The notes under the pieces were generated by a model, which searched no databases, had not been told where the DNA came from, and saw only the letters and a list, made by a program, of their open reading frames with translations. The translations under genes and the position numbers were made by a program. Positions 1-10,728 of a stretch of 64,000 nucleotides of DNA are shown one piece after another. The stretch is taken from the NCBI GenBank assembly GCA_020747065.1, contig JAGMVK010000001.1, positions 1,736,001 through 1,800,000 on the forward strand. Reading direction: 5' to 3'. Origin of the DNA: Cadophora sp. MPI-SDFR-AT-0126 (Eukaryota > Ascomycota > Leotiomycetes > Helotiales > Ploettnerulaceae). Every line of letters begins with the position of its first letter. Positions within the stretch are counted from its first letter, which is position 1.

Positions 1-1269
1 TGTATCGAATTTGGCAAGCCATGCTGGAAATCCAGCTCCAGCCAGCTTTGAAGAGTGGCCATCGAGGAAGACGACCTGCCACCACGTTCGACGCCTGATT
101 TCTGCATCGAAAGGAGATAATTGGTGGTGTCCACCGTCACGATGGAGACCCAGACGTTGTGAAATCCGAACAGCAACACCACTCAGGACCCATAGGGAGT
201 GAGGATCATATGTTTGTCGCACGGCAAGCTGCGAGTAAAAAATTAGTCCAACCTTCATCATACTGAAGGAGGTCCGCGAAACCGATAGAACTGATCTTGA
301 CACTTACAAGATAAAGGATGAACGCCTGTAGAGTCAAGATGTTTAGTGACTTGAGAAACCTCGAATTGACCAATGATTGCTGGGCTCCAGTCGAATATTT
401 TGCCAGAAGCGCTTCTTTCGATTCGTTGAACATTGATCTACAATCCTGATCTTGAAGTGAAATGACTGAGATGAAGTAAATAGCGAACATTAATGCTTCT
501 GTATGCCGTGGCACGTTCGCGAGATCTCCGCTTGCATCCAATATCATTTGCTGGATCGTGGGTGCATGGAACATTTTCACCATGGGATTGACATTAACGA
601 GAAATGTCTGCCACAATCGGAAGATGTGTACTGGCGGCGGGTGGAGGTCTCCTAGGTCCCTAGAAACTGCTCCAAGTGATCCGAAAAGGAACCCTTCTGG
701 TGTAGGATAGCCACCTTGTTCGGGAAAATCATCTTCTGACAAACCTTCATGGAGAGCATCTTTTGGATCCTGGATTTCGTCTCGCAAGTTCTCCCACAGA
801 GTACTGTTTTTGTTAGCCGATCTTAGTTCTACCGGATTTTTGGCCCTTACTTGTCAACATAATGCGAATTCTCCTTGTCGGAAAATAATGCTCCCCTCTC
901 TACATTGCGAGCTCTCGGAACATTAAGTGACAGTCCGTTAGAAACCGTTTCATGAGAGTGTGATGATCCATGCGACCGTTCACCAGCCTCTGGAAGCGTG
1001 TCGTCATCATGATCAATCTTCACCCCGTGAGTTCGTAAGAGATGCTCATACTTCCGGAGACGAGCAGCGAGGTCGATCTCCGTGAGCTTTCTTTTCCGAC
1101 GTCGCGGTTGAAGAGGTGCACTGGGAATGCACTCAGCACGTGCTTTGATACAATTTGAGCACGGCTTTTGTCTATCGCATTTCACTTTGCGTTGCTGGCA
1201 CAATATGCAAGAATGGCCTCTCGTGATTTTGGGTGTCGTGTCGGGTGGTTGAGATGGTGCCTGCAGCAT
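1..1269 (-). CDS. Zn2Cys6 fungal-specific transcription factor (3' end outside window)
   Basis: Three exons are visible (1269-851, 803-308, 228-1), joined by introns of 47 and 79 bases with GTAAGG/GTAAGT donors and CAG acceptors, all in frame; about 381 residues are seen and the gene runs off the left edge. Residues 21-47 hold a C-X2-C-X6-C-X5-C-X2-C-X6-C zinc cluster, the binuclear DNA-binding domain of fungal regulators, followed by a basic RRRKRK stretch. The second and third exons match the fungal-specific transcription factor middle region (PF04082 type), with LWQTFLVNVNP, a WVLSGVAVRISQRLGLHRDG segment and RRRTWWQVVFLD. It is divergent from an MFS efflux pump 658 bases away, so a role as that pump's local regulator is a reasonable inference, not shown. 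Confidence 0.88.
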
Positions 1270-1927
1270 CCTGAGAGGTGCAGGTGGTGGTGGCGTGTCG
1301 GACTACGGGGTCTTAGAAATGTGCGAGGGTCGGGGGTGGTACAGCCGTCTCTGTCACAGTCCCCGGGTTTGTAGAATACCCCGAGCTGGTGGTTAACGAC
1401 ACGTGAAACTACGTAGGAAAAGAGACGGTGATGTATGTGTCCGTCTTATTGATTATCCAGGAAATGAGAGAGGGACATTGAAGCTGGCGAGTCGTCCATT
1501 ATGTATGAAAATCTCGGAGACGAACTAAATATCTCGGTCCCGAACCACGCCCGTGCCAAACGAACCAGCCAAGCTAGATCGCTACAAGCATAAGCATCTT
1601 GTAGGGTTATGCGAGCCGCTACATTGACTGTCCGATAATCTCGGACTCCACCACTCGATCCCCGGTTGAAGACGTTGATGACTACAATGTCCTCCAGGTC
1701 AATTGTCCATGACCAGTTGTGAGTCGTCGGCAAGCCATTATGGTTACACTGCAGCATGCGGCGTAAGGTAATAAATATATACTCGTCTGCCCTTCGTTCC
1801 TTCTTAAGCTTTTCCCAAGCCTTCCTGAAAATTCTTAACGATTCCCAAGTAGCCAGCCGGGTAGCATTCGTCTGTTTTTCGCGAATTTAAAACAGTCAAC
1901 GACTTGATTGATTCTCAGACAATCGAT
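1270..1927. promoter_or_regulatory. Divergent intergenic region between regulator and efflux pump
   Basis: 658 bases between two start codons facing apart. I see no supportable coding sequence; the only sizeable open frame (1446-1757, minus) has no recognisable features. An AT-rich TATA-like run lies near 1771-1782, about 150 bases upstream of the pump. Shared regulation of both genes is possible but no operator was identified. Confidence 0.4.
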
Positions 1928-4232
1928 ATGTCGCCGAGCATGGAAGATCCCAAGGCGACTGCAGCCGAGACGGATATCGAGAAAGCAAGTCCTGGGACCA
2001 CGACGATGGACAACCAAGAACCCAACGAGGGGGGCAAGGGCGAAGAACAGGAGGAGGAAGAGGAAGAGGTTTACCCACCATGGAATAGAGTAGCTGTAAT
2101 CATGGCTGCGCTCTACTGTACGATGTTTATCGTGGCTTTGGTAAGTATAATTTCAAATGACTCATCAGGATGAAAGACCTCACTGATATCAACCATAGGA
2201 CCGCACTATCTTGGGAACTGCCATCCCGAAGATCACGGATGAGTTTCATTCTATCAATGATGTCGGGGTAAGCAATATCGAAAATCTACTTAATGTCTTT
2301 CCGTCACCTATGTTCCGGTCTTGCAGTAGGCAAAGTACGGCCGGATGTTAGCAGACAAAATGCCATGCTTTTATCTATCCCTCGATTTTGAGACATAATC
2401 CAATTCAGAAACGCTGAAACGATACTACAGTGGTATGCAAGCGCCTATCTCATCACCAGTTCCGCATTTCAACTGATATATGGCCGCATCTACACCTTCT
2501 ACTCACCCAAATGGGCTTTGCTTGGAACGATTGGGCTTTTCGAGATCGGCGTAAGTCTAAAGTCTTCCCCACTTCTTGAACAGATTTTGACACTGCCTAG
2601 TCAATCATTTGCGGTACTGCGCCAAACTCGATAGCATTCATCATCGGACGAGCTGTAGCCGGGCTTGGATCTGCGGGTATCTTCAGTGGCTGCATCAACA
2701 TCATGGTGCTCACTATTCCTCTGCACAAGAGACCTATGTTTCAAGGGATCTTTGGGGCTATCTTTGGGATTGCGTCTGTGGCAGGACCTCTTGTAGGGTA
2801 AGTTTCCCATTTTGCATACTCAGTCCATCATCATGCCCGAGCTCTGCCCGGCCCGTGAGCCAACACGAAGGGGTTTGCGCTGACTTATGAATCAGAGGCG
2901 CTTTCACAACCAGACTTACATGGCGCTGGTGTTTCTACATAAACTTGCCTATCGGCGGTCTTGTTGCGGTTATCATTCTTTTTGTCTTCCAAGCGTCGCC
3001 ATCCAAAAATAAGGACACCGTCCGTCAACAAATCAAGAAACTCGATCCTCTAGGAACAACTGTTTTCTTGCCTGGAATTGTCTGCCTGCTTCTCGCTCTG
3101 CAATGGGGAGGAGCAACTTACCATTGGTACGTACGGGGAAGCCCGTTTCTTCTACTTTATATAATCGCGGGAGGCAGCATTTTCCTGAGAGACGTCTTAC
3201 CCTCTCATGATACATTTAGATAGGCTATTTTTTCTAATGCTCATTGCATACAGGCAAAATGCACGAATTATTGTCCTCTTCATCCTAGCCGGGATCCTTC
3301 TCGGACTGTTTGTCGTCATCCAATTTAAATCTGGAGACAACGCCACAGTGCCAATCCGAATCGTTAACCAGCGGAGCATATTGTCAGGCATGTATTTCCA
3401 ATTCGTCACGCCTGGCTCTATGATGGTCATCATCTATTTCCTGCCAATCTGGTTCCAAGCCATCAAAGGTGTCTCGGCTGTCACGTCTGGCATCAATACT
3501 CTCCCGCTCGTCATGGCTCTCGTCGTAGCTAGCATCATCGCCGGAGGCATCACCGCAAAAACAGGATACTACACCGGCCAACTCATAGCCTGCTCCATCA
3601 TAATGTCCATCGGCGCTGGCCTCCTCACTACCCTGGAAGTCGATACCCCGTCATCAAAATGGATCGCCTACCAATTTCTCTACGGTCTCGGTCTCGGTCT
3701 TGGCATGCAGCAAGCAGGAATGGCAGCTCAGACTTGTCTGGCGAAGAAGGATGTCATGATCGGCGTGTCTCTCATGTTCTTCATGCAGGGAATCGGAGGC
3801 GCGATATTCGTTTCCGTTGGGCAGACGGTCTTCACGCAGAGTCTTATCTCGAAGTTGTCGAAAGTAGCCGATATTTCCATCCCGCCTGCTGCGATTGTGA
3901 GGACGGGCGCAACAGAACTACGGAATATCGTACCGGCTCAGTATTTGGATTTAGTCCTAGTTGCATATAATGCGGCATTGTCGGATGTGTTCAAAGTTGG
4001 CGTTGGATGTGCTGCGGCTAGCATTATTGGTGGACTGACGATGGAATGGAAAAGTGTGAAGGCGGCGAAGGAAGAGAGTGAGAGGAAAGTGGCTGAGAAG
4101 AAGAAGAGAGCGGAGGAAGCGAAAGCTGCAAATGATCTTGGGACAGATGCGGAGACGGAGAAGACGGTTGTGGTCACTCCGCCGCAGACAGCAGCAGGGG
4201 AACCAACTATTGCACCTGTGAAGGAGGGTTGA
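1928..4232 (+). CDS. MFS multidrug efflux transporter, DHA14-like (14 TM)
   Basis: Six exons (1928-2140, 2199-2267, 2431-2550, 2601-2797, 2896-3126, 3254-4232) join in frame to 602 residues. The N-terminus is acidic and cytosolic (an EEQEEEEEEE run), then the first membrane helix ends in ALDRTILGTAIP, the DHA14 family motif. A GRAVAGLGSAG helix and the antiporter motif C region GIASVAGPLVGGAFT follow, then many hydrophobic helices, and a charged C-terminal tail rich in K and E. The family exports drugs, toxins and secondary metabolites across the plasma membrane by proton antiport. The ATG at 1928 is the first one in the frame. No secondary-metabolite synthase lies nearby, so general detoxification is as likely as toxin export. 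Confidence 0.93.
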
Positions 4233-4724
4233 TTTCATGATATCTTTGGATTATTTGTAACATCATGGCAGAACCTCGACTCTTTCTCTCAGTATAGATA
4301 GATACCCTATTTGCATGGAAGAATATGATTTATTTGGAAAGTATGGTCCGTATGTCTTGGCATTGAACATTCCGACACAATATGGAGATGCTCTTGGAGG
4401 GAGTGTTGGAAGAAGCGGAGAGCGTGCTCGGTGGGCTAGGGTGGAGTCGGGCCCTCGCAACTTTAAGGCTTGGATTTACTTGAACATTGGAGACGAAAAT
4501 AGAGAATGTGGAAAACGGACATGGTCTCGGTGAGCAGAAATGGATATGAAGATCAATTTCCCAATTGAGAGTAAATACAACATCAGAAGCGAAACCCCGA
4601 TTTTTACAACAATATCCACCCAACATCATACATACAGATTACCACCCTTTACATTATGTCATAAACAACACCATTTTATCCCTTTCAGCAAGTAAGAAGC
4701 ATCACCTCGAAACCCTGGAGAAGA
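4233..4724. other. Intergenic region between convergent genes
   Basis: About 490 bases of 3' flank shared by the efflux pump (plus) and the mucin-like gene (minus). Nothing supportable beyond presumed 3' UTRs. Confidence 0.4.
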
Positions 4725-5454
4725 TCACGGGTTCGCAGGAGGAAACGGCGCATCGCCCCCAGCAGGAGGCGGAGGCGCTGGAGCAGGTCCAGGTCCTTAG
4801 TTTCTCATCAGTCTCCAAATCTAATCAGGGAAGAGGATGTTTCGGAAGAAAGGGAACACATACCACCAGAGCCCGCGCTCGCCCTCCTAGCTCTCCTCCT
4901 CCTGCGTCTCATCCGTTTCAAGTGCCTCGCCCGTAGCAGATAGACATAGAAGACGCCGACGAGGGCCAACGCACCTAGAGAGATGCCGACGACGATACCA
5001 ACGATTGTGCCTGTTGGGATGCCCGGGTTTGGAATGCGTGATCTACTGGACTTTCGTTAGACTTGTGAGTTTTAAAAGGGTGAGAAGGGGAAGGGGATGA
5101 GTACGCTGTTGTTTGGGTGACTGGATATGAAGTCGGGATCGTCGTGTCGCCCAGTTCAACCAGCGTTACGTATGTCCCTGAGGACTGGGTGACGGTGAGA
5201 GTGATATATCGCGTTCCTTGTCTTTCCTCAATTCCATCTCCTGATTCCGAATCCCGTGCTTTTGAAGCAGGAGATATTCCAGATCGTAACTCCAAACAAG
5301 GACCACTATTTGAAGCTGATCTCGGTACCGCGATTCTGGATGAACTGGTGGGAGATTTTGACCCATCACCAGAATTGCGTGTCAATGTATCCACACCCGT
5401 ATCTGTGCTTTCCCTATTCCTCTTGCTGATCCCAAAGCGGGGATTCGGCGACAT
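4725..5454 (-). CDS. Ser/Thr-rich single-pass membrane protein (mucin-like), hypothetical
   Basis: I do not recognise a named family. A three-exon model (5454-5105, 5045-4864, 4795-4725) keeps frame and gives about 200 residues: a Ser/Thr/Pro-rich presumed extracellular part, one membrane helix (TGTIVGIVVGISLGALALVG, then VFYVYLL), a strongly basic stop-transfer segment with RMRRRRRR, and a proline-rich tail (GPGPAPAPPPP). This layout is common in fungal wall-sensor and mucin-like proteins. The first intron (59 bases) ends TCTAACGAAAGTCCAG with a good branch site; the second needs an AAG acceptor. No signal peptide is seen after the ATG at 5454. Another ATG at 5522 opens a short hydrophobic stretch in a different frame, so an extra 5' exon may exist. 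Confidence 0.45.
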
Positions 5455-5522
5455 AGAGGGGCAGTAAATGACAAATGCAACAATGGGAGCAGCTTAGCGA
5501 GAATGGGACTCCAACACTTCAT

Positions 5523-6228
5523 TGTCCCAACGCAGACGTATGCAATGCGGTAGTAAGTATACCCACAAAATAAGATCAAGATCAGCGCAGGAAATAATGC
5601 AGTGTACAAAAGATTACAAGAAGAGAACGGAGGAGCAGAGATGGAGCGAGTGAAGATGAAGTATTCGGAGATTGAAAGCACAGGAGAAGCCCTGCGGGAA
5701 TTGATTGGCTTGTATGGTTTGATGCGATGGGTGTTCGTCGTGTGTTGTGTTGGGTTGGGCGCGGCATGCAGATGGTGCTGCAGCATCGGGACGTGGTGTT
5801 CGCTGGCAGCTTGCAGGGGCGGGGACGATGGCAAGAGCAAAGTTTGGCCTACAGCACTGCAATATGCGACTTAGCCTGAACGTGATGCTGAGATGTGATA
5901 TGATAAGTATGAGCTTAGCTGTCCATCCTGCGGGATATTGCTCTGGAACCGCGTTACACAACTACCGGAAAAGGTTTTATGCTTGAGATTTGCATGTTGC
6001 TTTACAAGTTTTCTGGATGTCTGAACTTGACATGTGGGGTACGTTCGTACGGTGCGTTTGTATGCAAGGAAATGTAATCTTTTTTGTCTACTCTATTCGT
6101 TTACTCTATCTTCCGCCAACGATGACCCACTTCCATCCTCCCTAGTACTTCTACTCTCACCCTTCATTACGCCTCGCGATCAATCCTGCATACCACCACC
6201 AGATAAACCACCACGTCAAGAGCGAGAG
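5523..6228. other. Intergenic region
   Basis: About 700 bases with several overlapping short open frames on both strands but no domain, conserved motif or coherent exon chain. Nothing supportable seen. Confidence 0.35.
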
Positions 6229-9200
6229 TCAAGGATCCGGATACGTCCTCAGGAACTTTTCATACTCCTTATATGCTTTCACAGTCACCCAAGCATCAGG
6301 ACCATAAACCTTCGCGAAGCCACCACATGATTCCCTCCATAACTTCCTTGCTTGAGAATGATTGCTTGAGCTTGAAGCTCTCAAGGATTCCGCATACCGT
6401 CCCTTAGACTTAAGTGTCTCCGGATGCAGGTCTCCCAAGTTTCGCTGATACGACTTGTAGATTTGACGGTACAGGTCTTCAGCTTCAGCTTTCGAGGAGC
6501 CCCCTCTCTCGTTCTTGAGGAGTGCAAGATTTGTTTTACATTGAAGAGTGCTTTGATGTTCGGGTCCGAAGATCCAGGACAGGCCTTCGAGAGCTTGTTT
6601 GTGAAGACTCTCGATCGTGTCAAGTGTTTGGACGCGCTCGGATTGGTAGCGAGGAAGCTGAGTTCTCATGATCTCTCCTTTCCATGTCATGCCTAGATAA
6701 ACATCTGGATGATCATCCCCGAGTAGAGCTTTTCTTGCTGTGAGTGCGAGGTCGATCTTCTGTAGTGCTGGGAGATGTTGCTTTAGACCGGAGAGAACAA
6801 TGGCTCGGTGATGAAGACTGGTAAGCTGATCAGGGTGGAAGTCTTGCCCAGTGAGAGTGCCATTCGTCAAAATAGCCGTTCGATCTGTGCAAACGGCTTC
6901 GCTCAATACGTCTGCGGACTTACAGCCTTCTTTCAGACGTAGAACCTCAGCTAGCTGATGCTTACTTGTGAGGGTGTCCGGATGAGTTGAAGCTTCGAGC
7001 CATGGTCCTTGTTCTCTCGCATTGAGTGCTGCTTGGTTCATTTGCTCAGCCATTTCGTAGTTTCCCCTTGCGAACATGATAAGTGCGAGTTCGCTCCTGC
7101 AAGATATAACAAGAGGATGTGAGTTTGATAAGATGGAACCCAGTCTGTCCATGCAGCTTAAAACAAGAGCTTCCGCTTCATCGAAGTCATTGATGGACAC
7201 CTGCAATTCGATCAATTAGCATGGTCTCAGGCTTGTTTTGGCAGTAGAGCGGGAATATCTAGTACTTACTGCCTTGGATCGAAGAATGCTCGCCTTCAAA
7301 AATTTACTGTGCAAAGTCTCCGGGTGATCCGGACCGAGTATGCTTTCCCTCCCGACCAAAGCTCCCTGGACATATCGCAAAGCTTCAGATATCTGCCCAT
7401 CTCTCTTCAAAATCTCAGCTAGATTATGGCAGCTGGTAAGGGTATCCGGGTATGAGTTCCCCAAAGCCGTCTTCCTCTCAGCCAGTGCTTTTCGGCATTC
7501 AGATGCAGCATCTCGATAGCGTCCTTTGTGCATCAGCGCCATTCCCAAATCATCCATCGACAGTGATGTCGATGTCTCGGACTCATCAGACGTCTCTGTA
7601 GATATGAGGACTTGACGAAACATGTCAATTGCCGTGTCGTATCGATTTGCACAATCTGCTTGCTCCAGCTTTGCTTGCATTCGCTTCTTCCACAGCATCC
7701 CAGGGCCGTGTTCTGGAGATATTCTCTGGAGCACCTCATGCATGTCCCGATATTTAGCGAGAGAAAACAGTAATGTGACGTGATCCTGGATGATTGCAAG
7801 TTGCTCGGGAGGTGTAGGATCAGAAAGTGTATGTCGAGCAAGTTCGATCATCTTCAATGCCTCTGTGAACATGCCTTTGCGCTTGAAGAATGTTGATTCT
7901 CGGTGGTAGATCGTAGCAACAGCGGCTTTCATAGAGTCATTGGAAAGGCTATAGCCACGAATCAAGTGCGCAAAACATTCTTTCCACCAAGCTCTGCTGT
8001 CTTGGTTGGAGTCTGGATACTCCCTAGAAAATGCCAGAACGATATCTTCGTACCACTTCTGTTCTTCAGTGATGTTATCTTCGGTGCTTATCAACTCGCT
8101 AGTACCTAGGGAATTGCAAATGGCCAGGTAGACTAGAGGGTGGAAAGAGTAAGTCTGGTTAGAAGCATCTTCAGTGACGAGGAAGTGGCCTTTGAGCAGA
8201 ACCATCGTGATTACCATGTCGAGCGGATCAGCAGACGAGAAGATTTTCCAAGGCACGGAGTTACCGCCCAGGAAGTAAAGCTGATAGAGAAATTGACAGA
8301 ACTTGTGGTAAGTCTTCCGAAACTTGTGAACATCGAAGACTCCTCTCCCGATGACCGATACGTTCTGCTCGGGGCTTGAGACAGGATCTAGCTTGCCCAA
8401 CATACGGATCTTGAATTGATCTGCTCGTTGGTACATGTCCAGAAACTGTGAAACCTTCATTCCGGTATGGCTGATCAACTCTGCTGCTTGTATGATGGCG
8501 CGGGGTAGATATGCCATTAAGCTGACCACTTCTTGGATTTGCGCTTCGGAGGCGCTTGATGCATCAGGACTGAGATGGTTTCGGAATAAGATAACGGAAG
8601 CTTCGACTTCCAGTTCGCCGAGTTCGCATATTCCATGAGAGCCAGTTATCTTACTGGCATTCTGGGAACTCCTGGCCAAGAGTATGACAGTACCTTCAAA
8701 TGAGTGAATTTTGTCAATGAGCCGATCCGAATCAGCATTTGCTTCAAGCAAAATATCAAATGCATCCCCAGTGTCCAAGATCAGCATGCTATCCGGGTTG
8801 CAACTCGACTTCAAGCATTCCTCAAGCTGCGTCCTAGACGCTTCTTCATCGGTGGACTTCAGATCATCTGGACTAAACCAAGTGATTGGAGTCGTTGGAG
8901 AAATGTGCCGCACTCTGTGCGCGAACTCTATCGCAAGCTCGGTTTTGCTGTAAAAAGTTAGCCTGGAAACCTAGGAGGTTCAAGATAGAAGGTTGACTTT
9001 ACATACCCCATACCACCTAGTCCAACGATGGCAATACGCGCTTGAGATGTTTGTCCTGGGTTCCACATCCCAAAGAGTTGACTGAGTGCTGATATCCGGC
9101 CAAGAAAGTCGGGGTTCCTTGCATGCGGGACCTTAAAAGCAGGAGGAGATGGCTTTGTAGCTTCTTCATCGGAGACTGGTGTATTCTCTGCATCCTCCAC

Positions 9201-9692
9201 TTCCAGCTTCTCGGCATCAGAGCTTTGGACGCGATCGATCAGGGTTTTGGAGACGGTGTCGAAGGTTGTGAGAAGAATTTGAGACAGTGATTCAGATAGC
9301 TGTTCGGTGATACATCCGGTGGATGGAGGTTCTTGCTTCGCAATCCCAATCGCGGGTTCGGTCGCGGGGTCCGGCGCTGGTTCTGGCTCTGGATCTGGAC
9401 CGGAATCTACATTTGGATCTGGATCCATTTTCTCTTCCCCTGCTGGTTCGACATTGTTGACTTCTTCTGGAGGAGGTTCTGAAGTGGCGTCTGGAATTGA
9501 CTCGCTGTCAACTTTTTCTGAAGGAGGTTCTGAAGTGGCCTCTGGAATTGACTCGCTGTCAACTTTTTCTGAAGGAGGTTCTGGAGTGGCGTCTGGAATT
9601 GACTCGCTGGCAGGCTCGATTGAGATCTCATCTTTTGTCTCAACGGGGGTTTCTTGCTCAGTGATAGCTTCGGCGACAGTTTCGGTAGCCAT
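6229..9692 (-). CDS. NB-ARC/TPR protein (fungal NLR-like)
   Basis: Three exons (9692-9007, 8947-7270, 7200-6229) give 1,111 residues in frame. Residues 1 to about 120 are acidic and proline-rich with three 17-residue tandem repeats of the SESIPDATPEPPSEKVD type, then a DPEPEPAPDP run. The P-loop GLGGMGKTELA (K230, T231) is split by the first intron. A Walker-B-like MLILDTGD and a degenerate sensor (GTVILLARSS) and GLPL-like (YLPRAIIQAA) motif follow. From about residue 570 to the end are tetratricopeptide repeats of the kinesin-light-chain type (recurring A-x-R-x-x-x-L-G-x-x-H/Y-P-x-T). Fungal NLR-like proteins act in non-self recognition and programmed cell death. This one lacks a recognisable N-terminal effector such as HET, HeLo, patatin or PNP_UDP domain. 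Its role is inferred. Confidence 0.9.
9472..9624 (-). repeat. 51-base coding minisatellite, 3 copies
   Basis: Three near-identical units start at 9472, 9523 and 9574, exactly 51 bases apart, and encode 17-residue repeats in the acidic N-terminus of the NB-ARC/TPR protein. Units differ by single substitutions (for example GTC/GCC and A/G changes), and the length is a multiple of three, so copy number can change without breaking the frame. Confidence 0.9.
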
Positions 9693-10728
9693 TATGGCAA
9701 AATTTGAGATTGAATGAAGATCGATACATGATTAACTTTGCAGTTCGATCGAATATAAAACGCATAAGCTGGTCGGGCAACATCGAGGCAGGCAACAAAA
9801 TGAGACTTCGCCACTGTCGACACGAGAGCACGCACATATGAGTCGAATCTTCCATTTTCGTGTGCGACGTCGATTCCTAGCAATGTAAATTTAAAATTCG
9901 TGACATTGGCCAGGACGAAACATGGTTACACAGTCGATGACCAAAGCCATGACCGAGTGAAGTCGGAGGTCACGGGGGAGAAGATCCAGCGACGTGCATG
10001 AAGGTGTTTCGATGCTGTGATAGTTGGCGCATTATCTTGAGATGTTAAGGCTTCAGGAAGGACGATGTTGTCGTATCGTTAGTTAGGGCGCCGTCCGTTC
10101 TCTGGTTGAGCTGGTGGGTGTGTTGTCAATTTGAGAGATTGGGCGTCAAGGGTTTTTCGCTTGAGGCCTGACCACCCCCTGCCTGGCCTCAGCTGATATT
10201 CATGTGATGCTGATTTTCGAAAATAGGTCCTAGATCATCATAGAAATGCAGAGAAAAGGGATAGAGGAACCATGATGAAAGATCTGTCAATCTCGATTGC
10301 TGTGCGCAGAACTCAGTGGTGCATCCCAATGCCCGGAATATTGCGTCAAGAGTGGGTTACTAGACGTGTACATCCCGTTGTCTATAAGGTCTATGTGGAG
10401 AGAACATCTCATTTAAAAAGAAGACAAGAAGTTCTTGTATGACATTTGGTAAATTTTGCATTGATCGAACAAATAAGACGTGATGATTGCAGTCAGTCAA
10501 AGAGAGACAGAGGAACCAGAACAATGAATGTGTGTTTTCTTCAAAGTAACATCATCCATCCACGTAAAACCTCCTCCTCCTACTCCCCCATTGACCAGAC
10601 ATCCTAAGGAAGTTAAACAATACATTTCATTTTGTCAGATGATCAATCAAGACATCATCCTCCCCGCCCACTAACCACCGACTAAACAATTTCCCAATTA
10701 CCTTTTGCTGATATAGAGAGGGAGTCAT
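9693..10728. other. Intergenic region upstream of NLR-like gene and downstream of alcohol oxidase gene
   Basis: About 1 kb that should hold the promoter of the NLR-like gene and the 3' flank of the alcohol oxidase gene. I see no coding sequence or structured RNA I can support. Confidence 0.35.

Noticed and set aside
6034..6330. 98-codon plus-strand open frame near the NLR-like 3' end
   Set aside because: It overlaps the end of the NLR-like coding region in antisense and has no supporting feature.
9307..9717. 136-codon plus-strand open frame rich in Gly and Ser
   Set aside because: It is the antisense shadow of the acidic repeat region of the NB-ARC/TPR gene.
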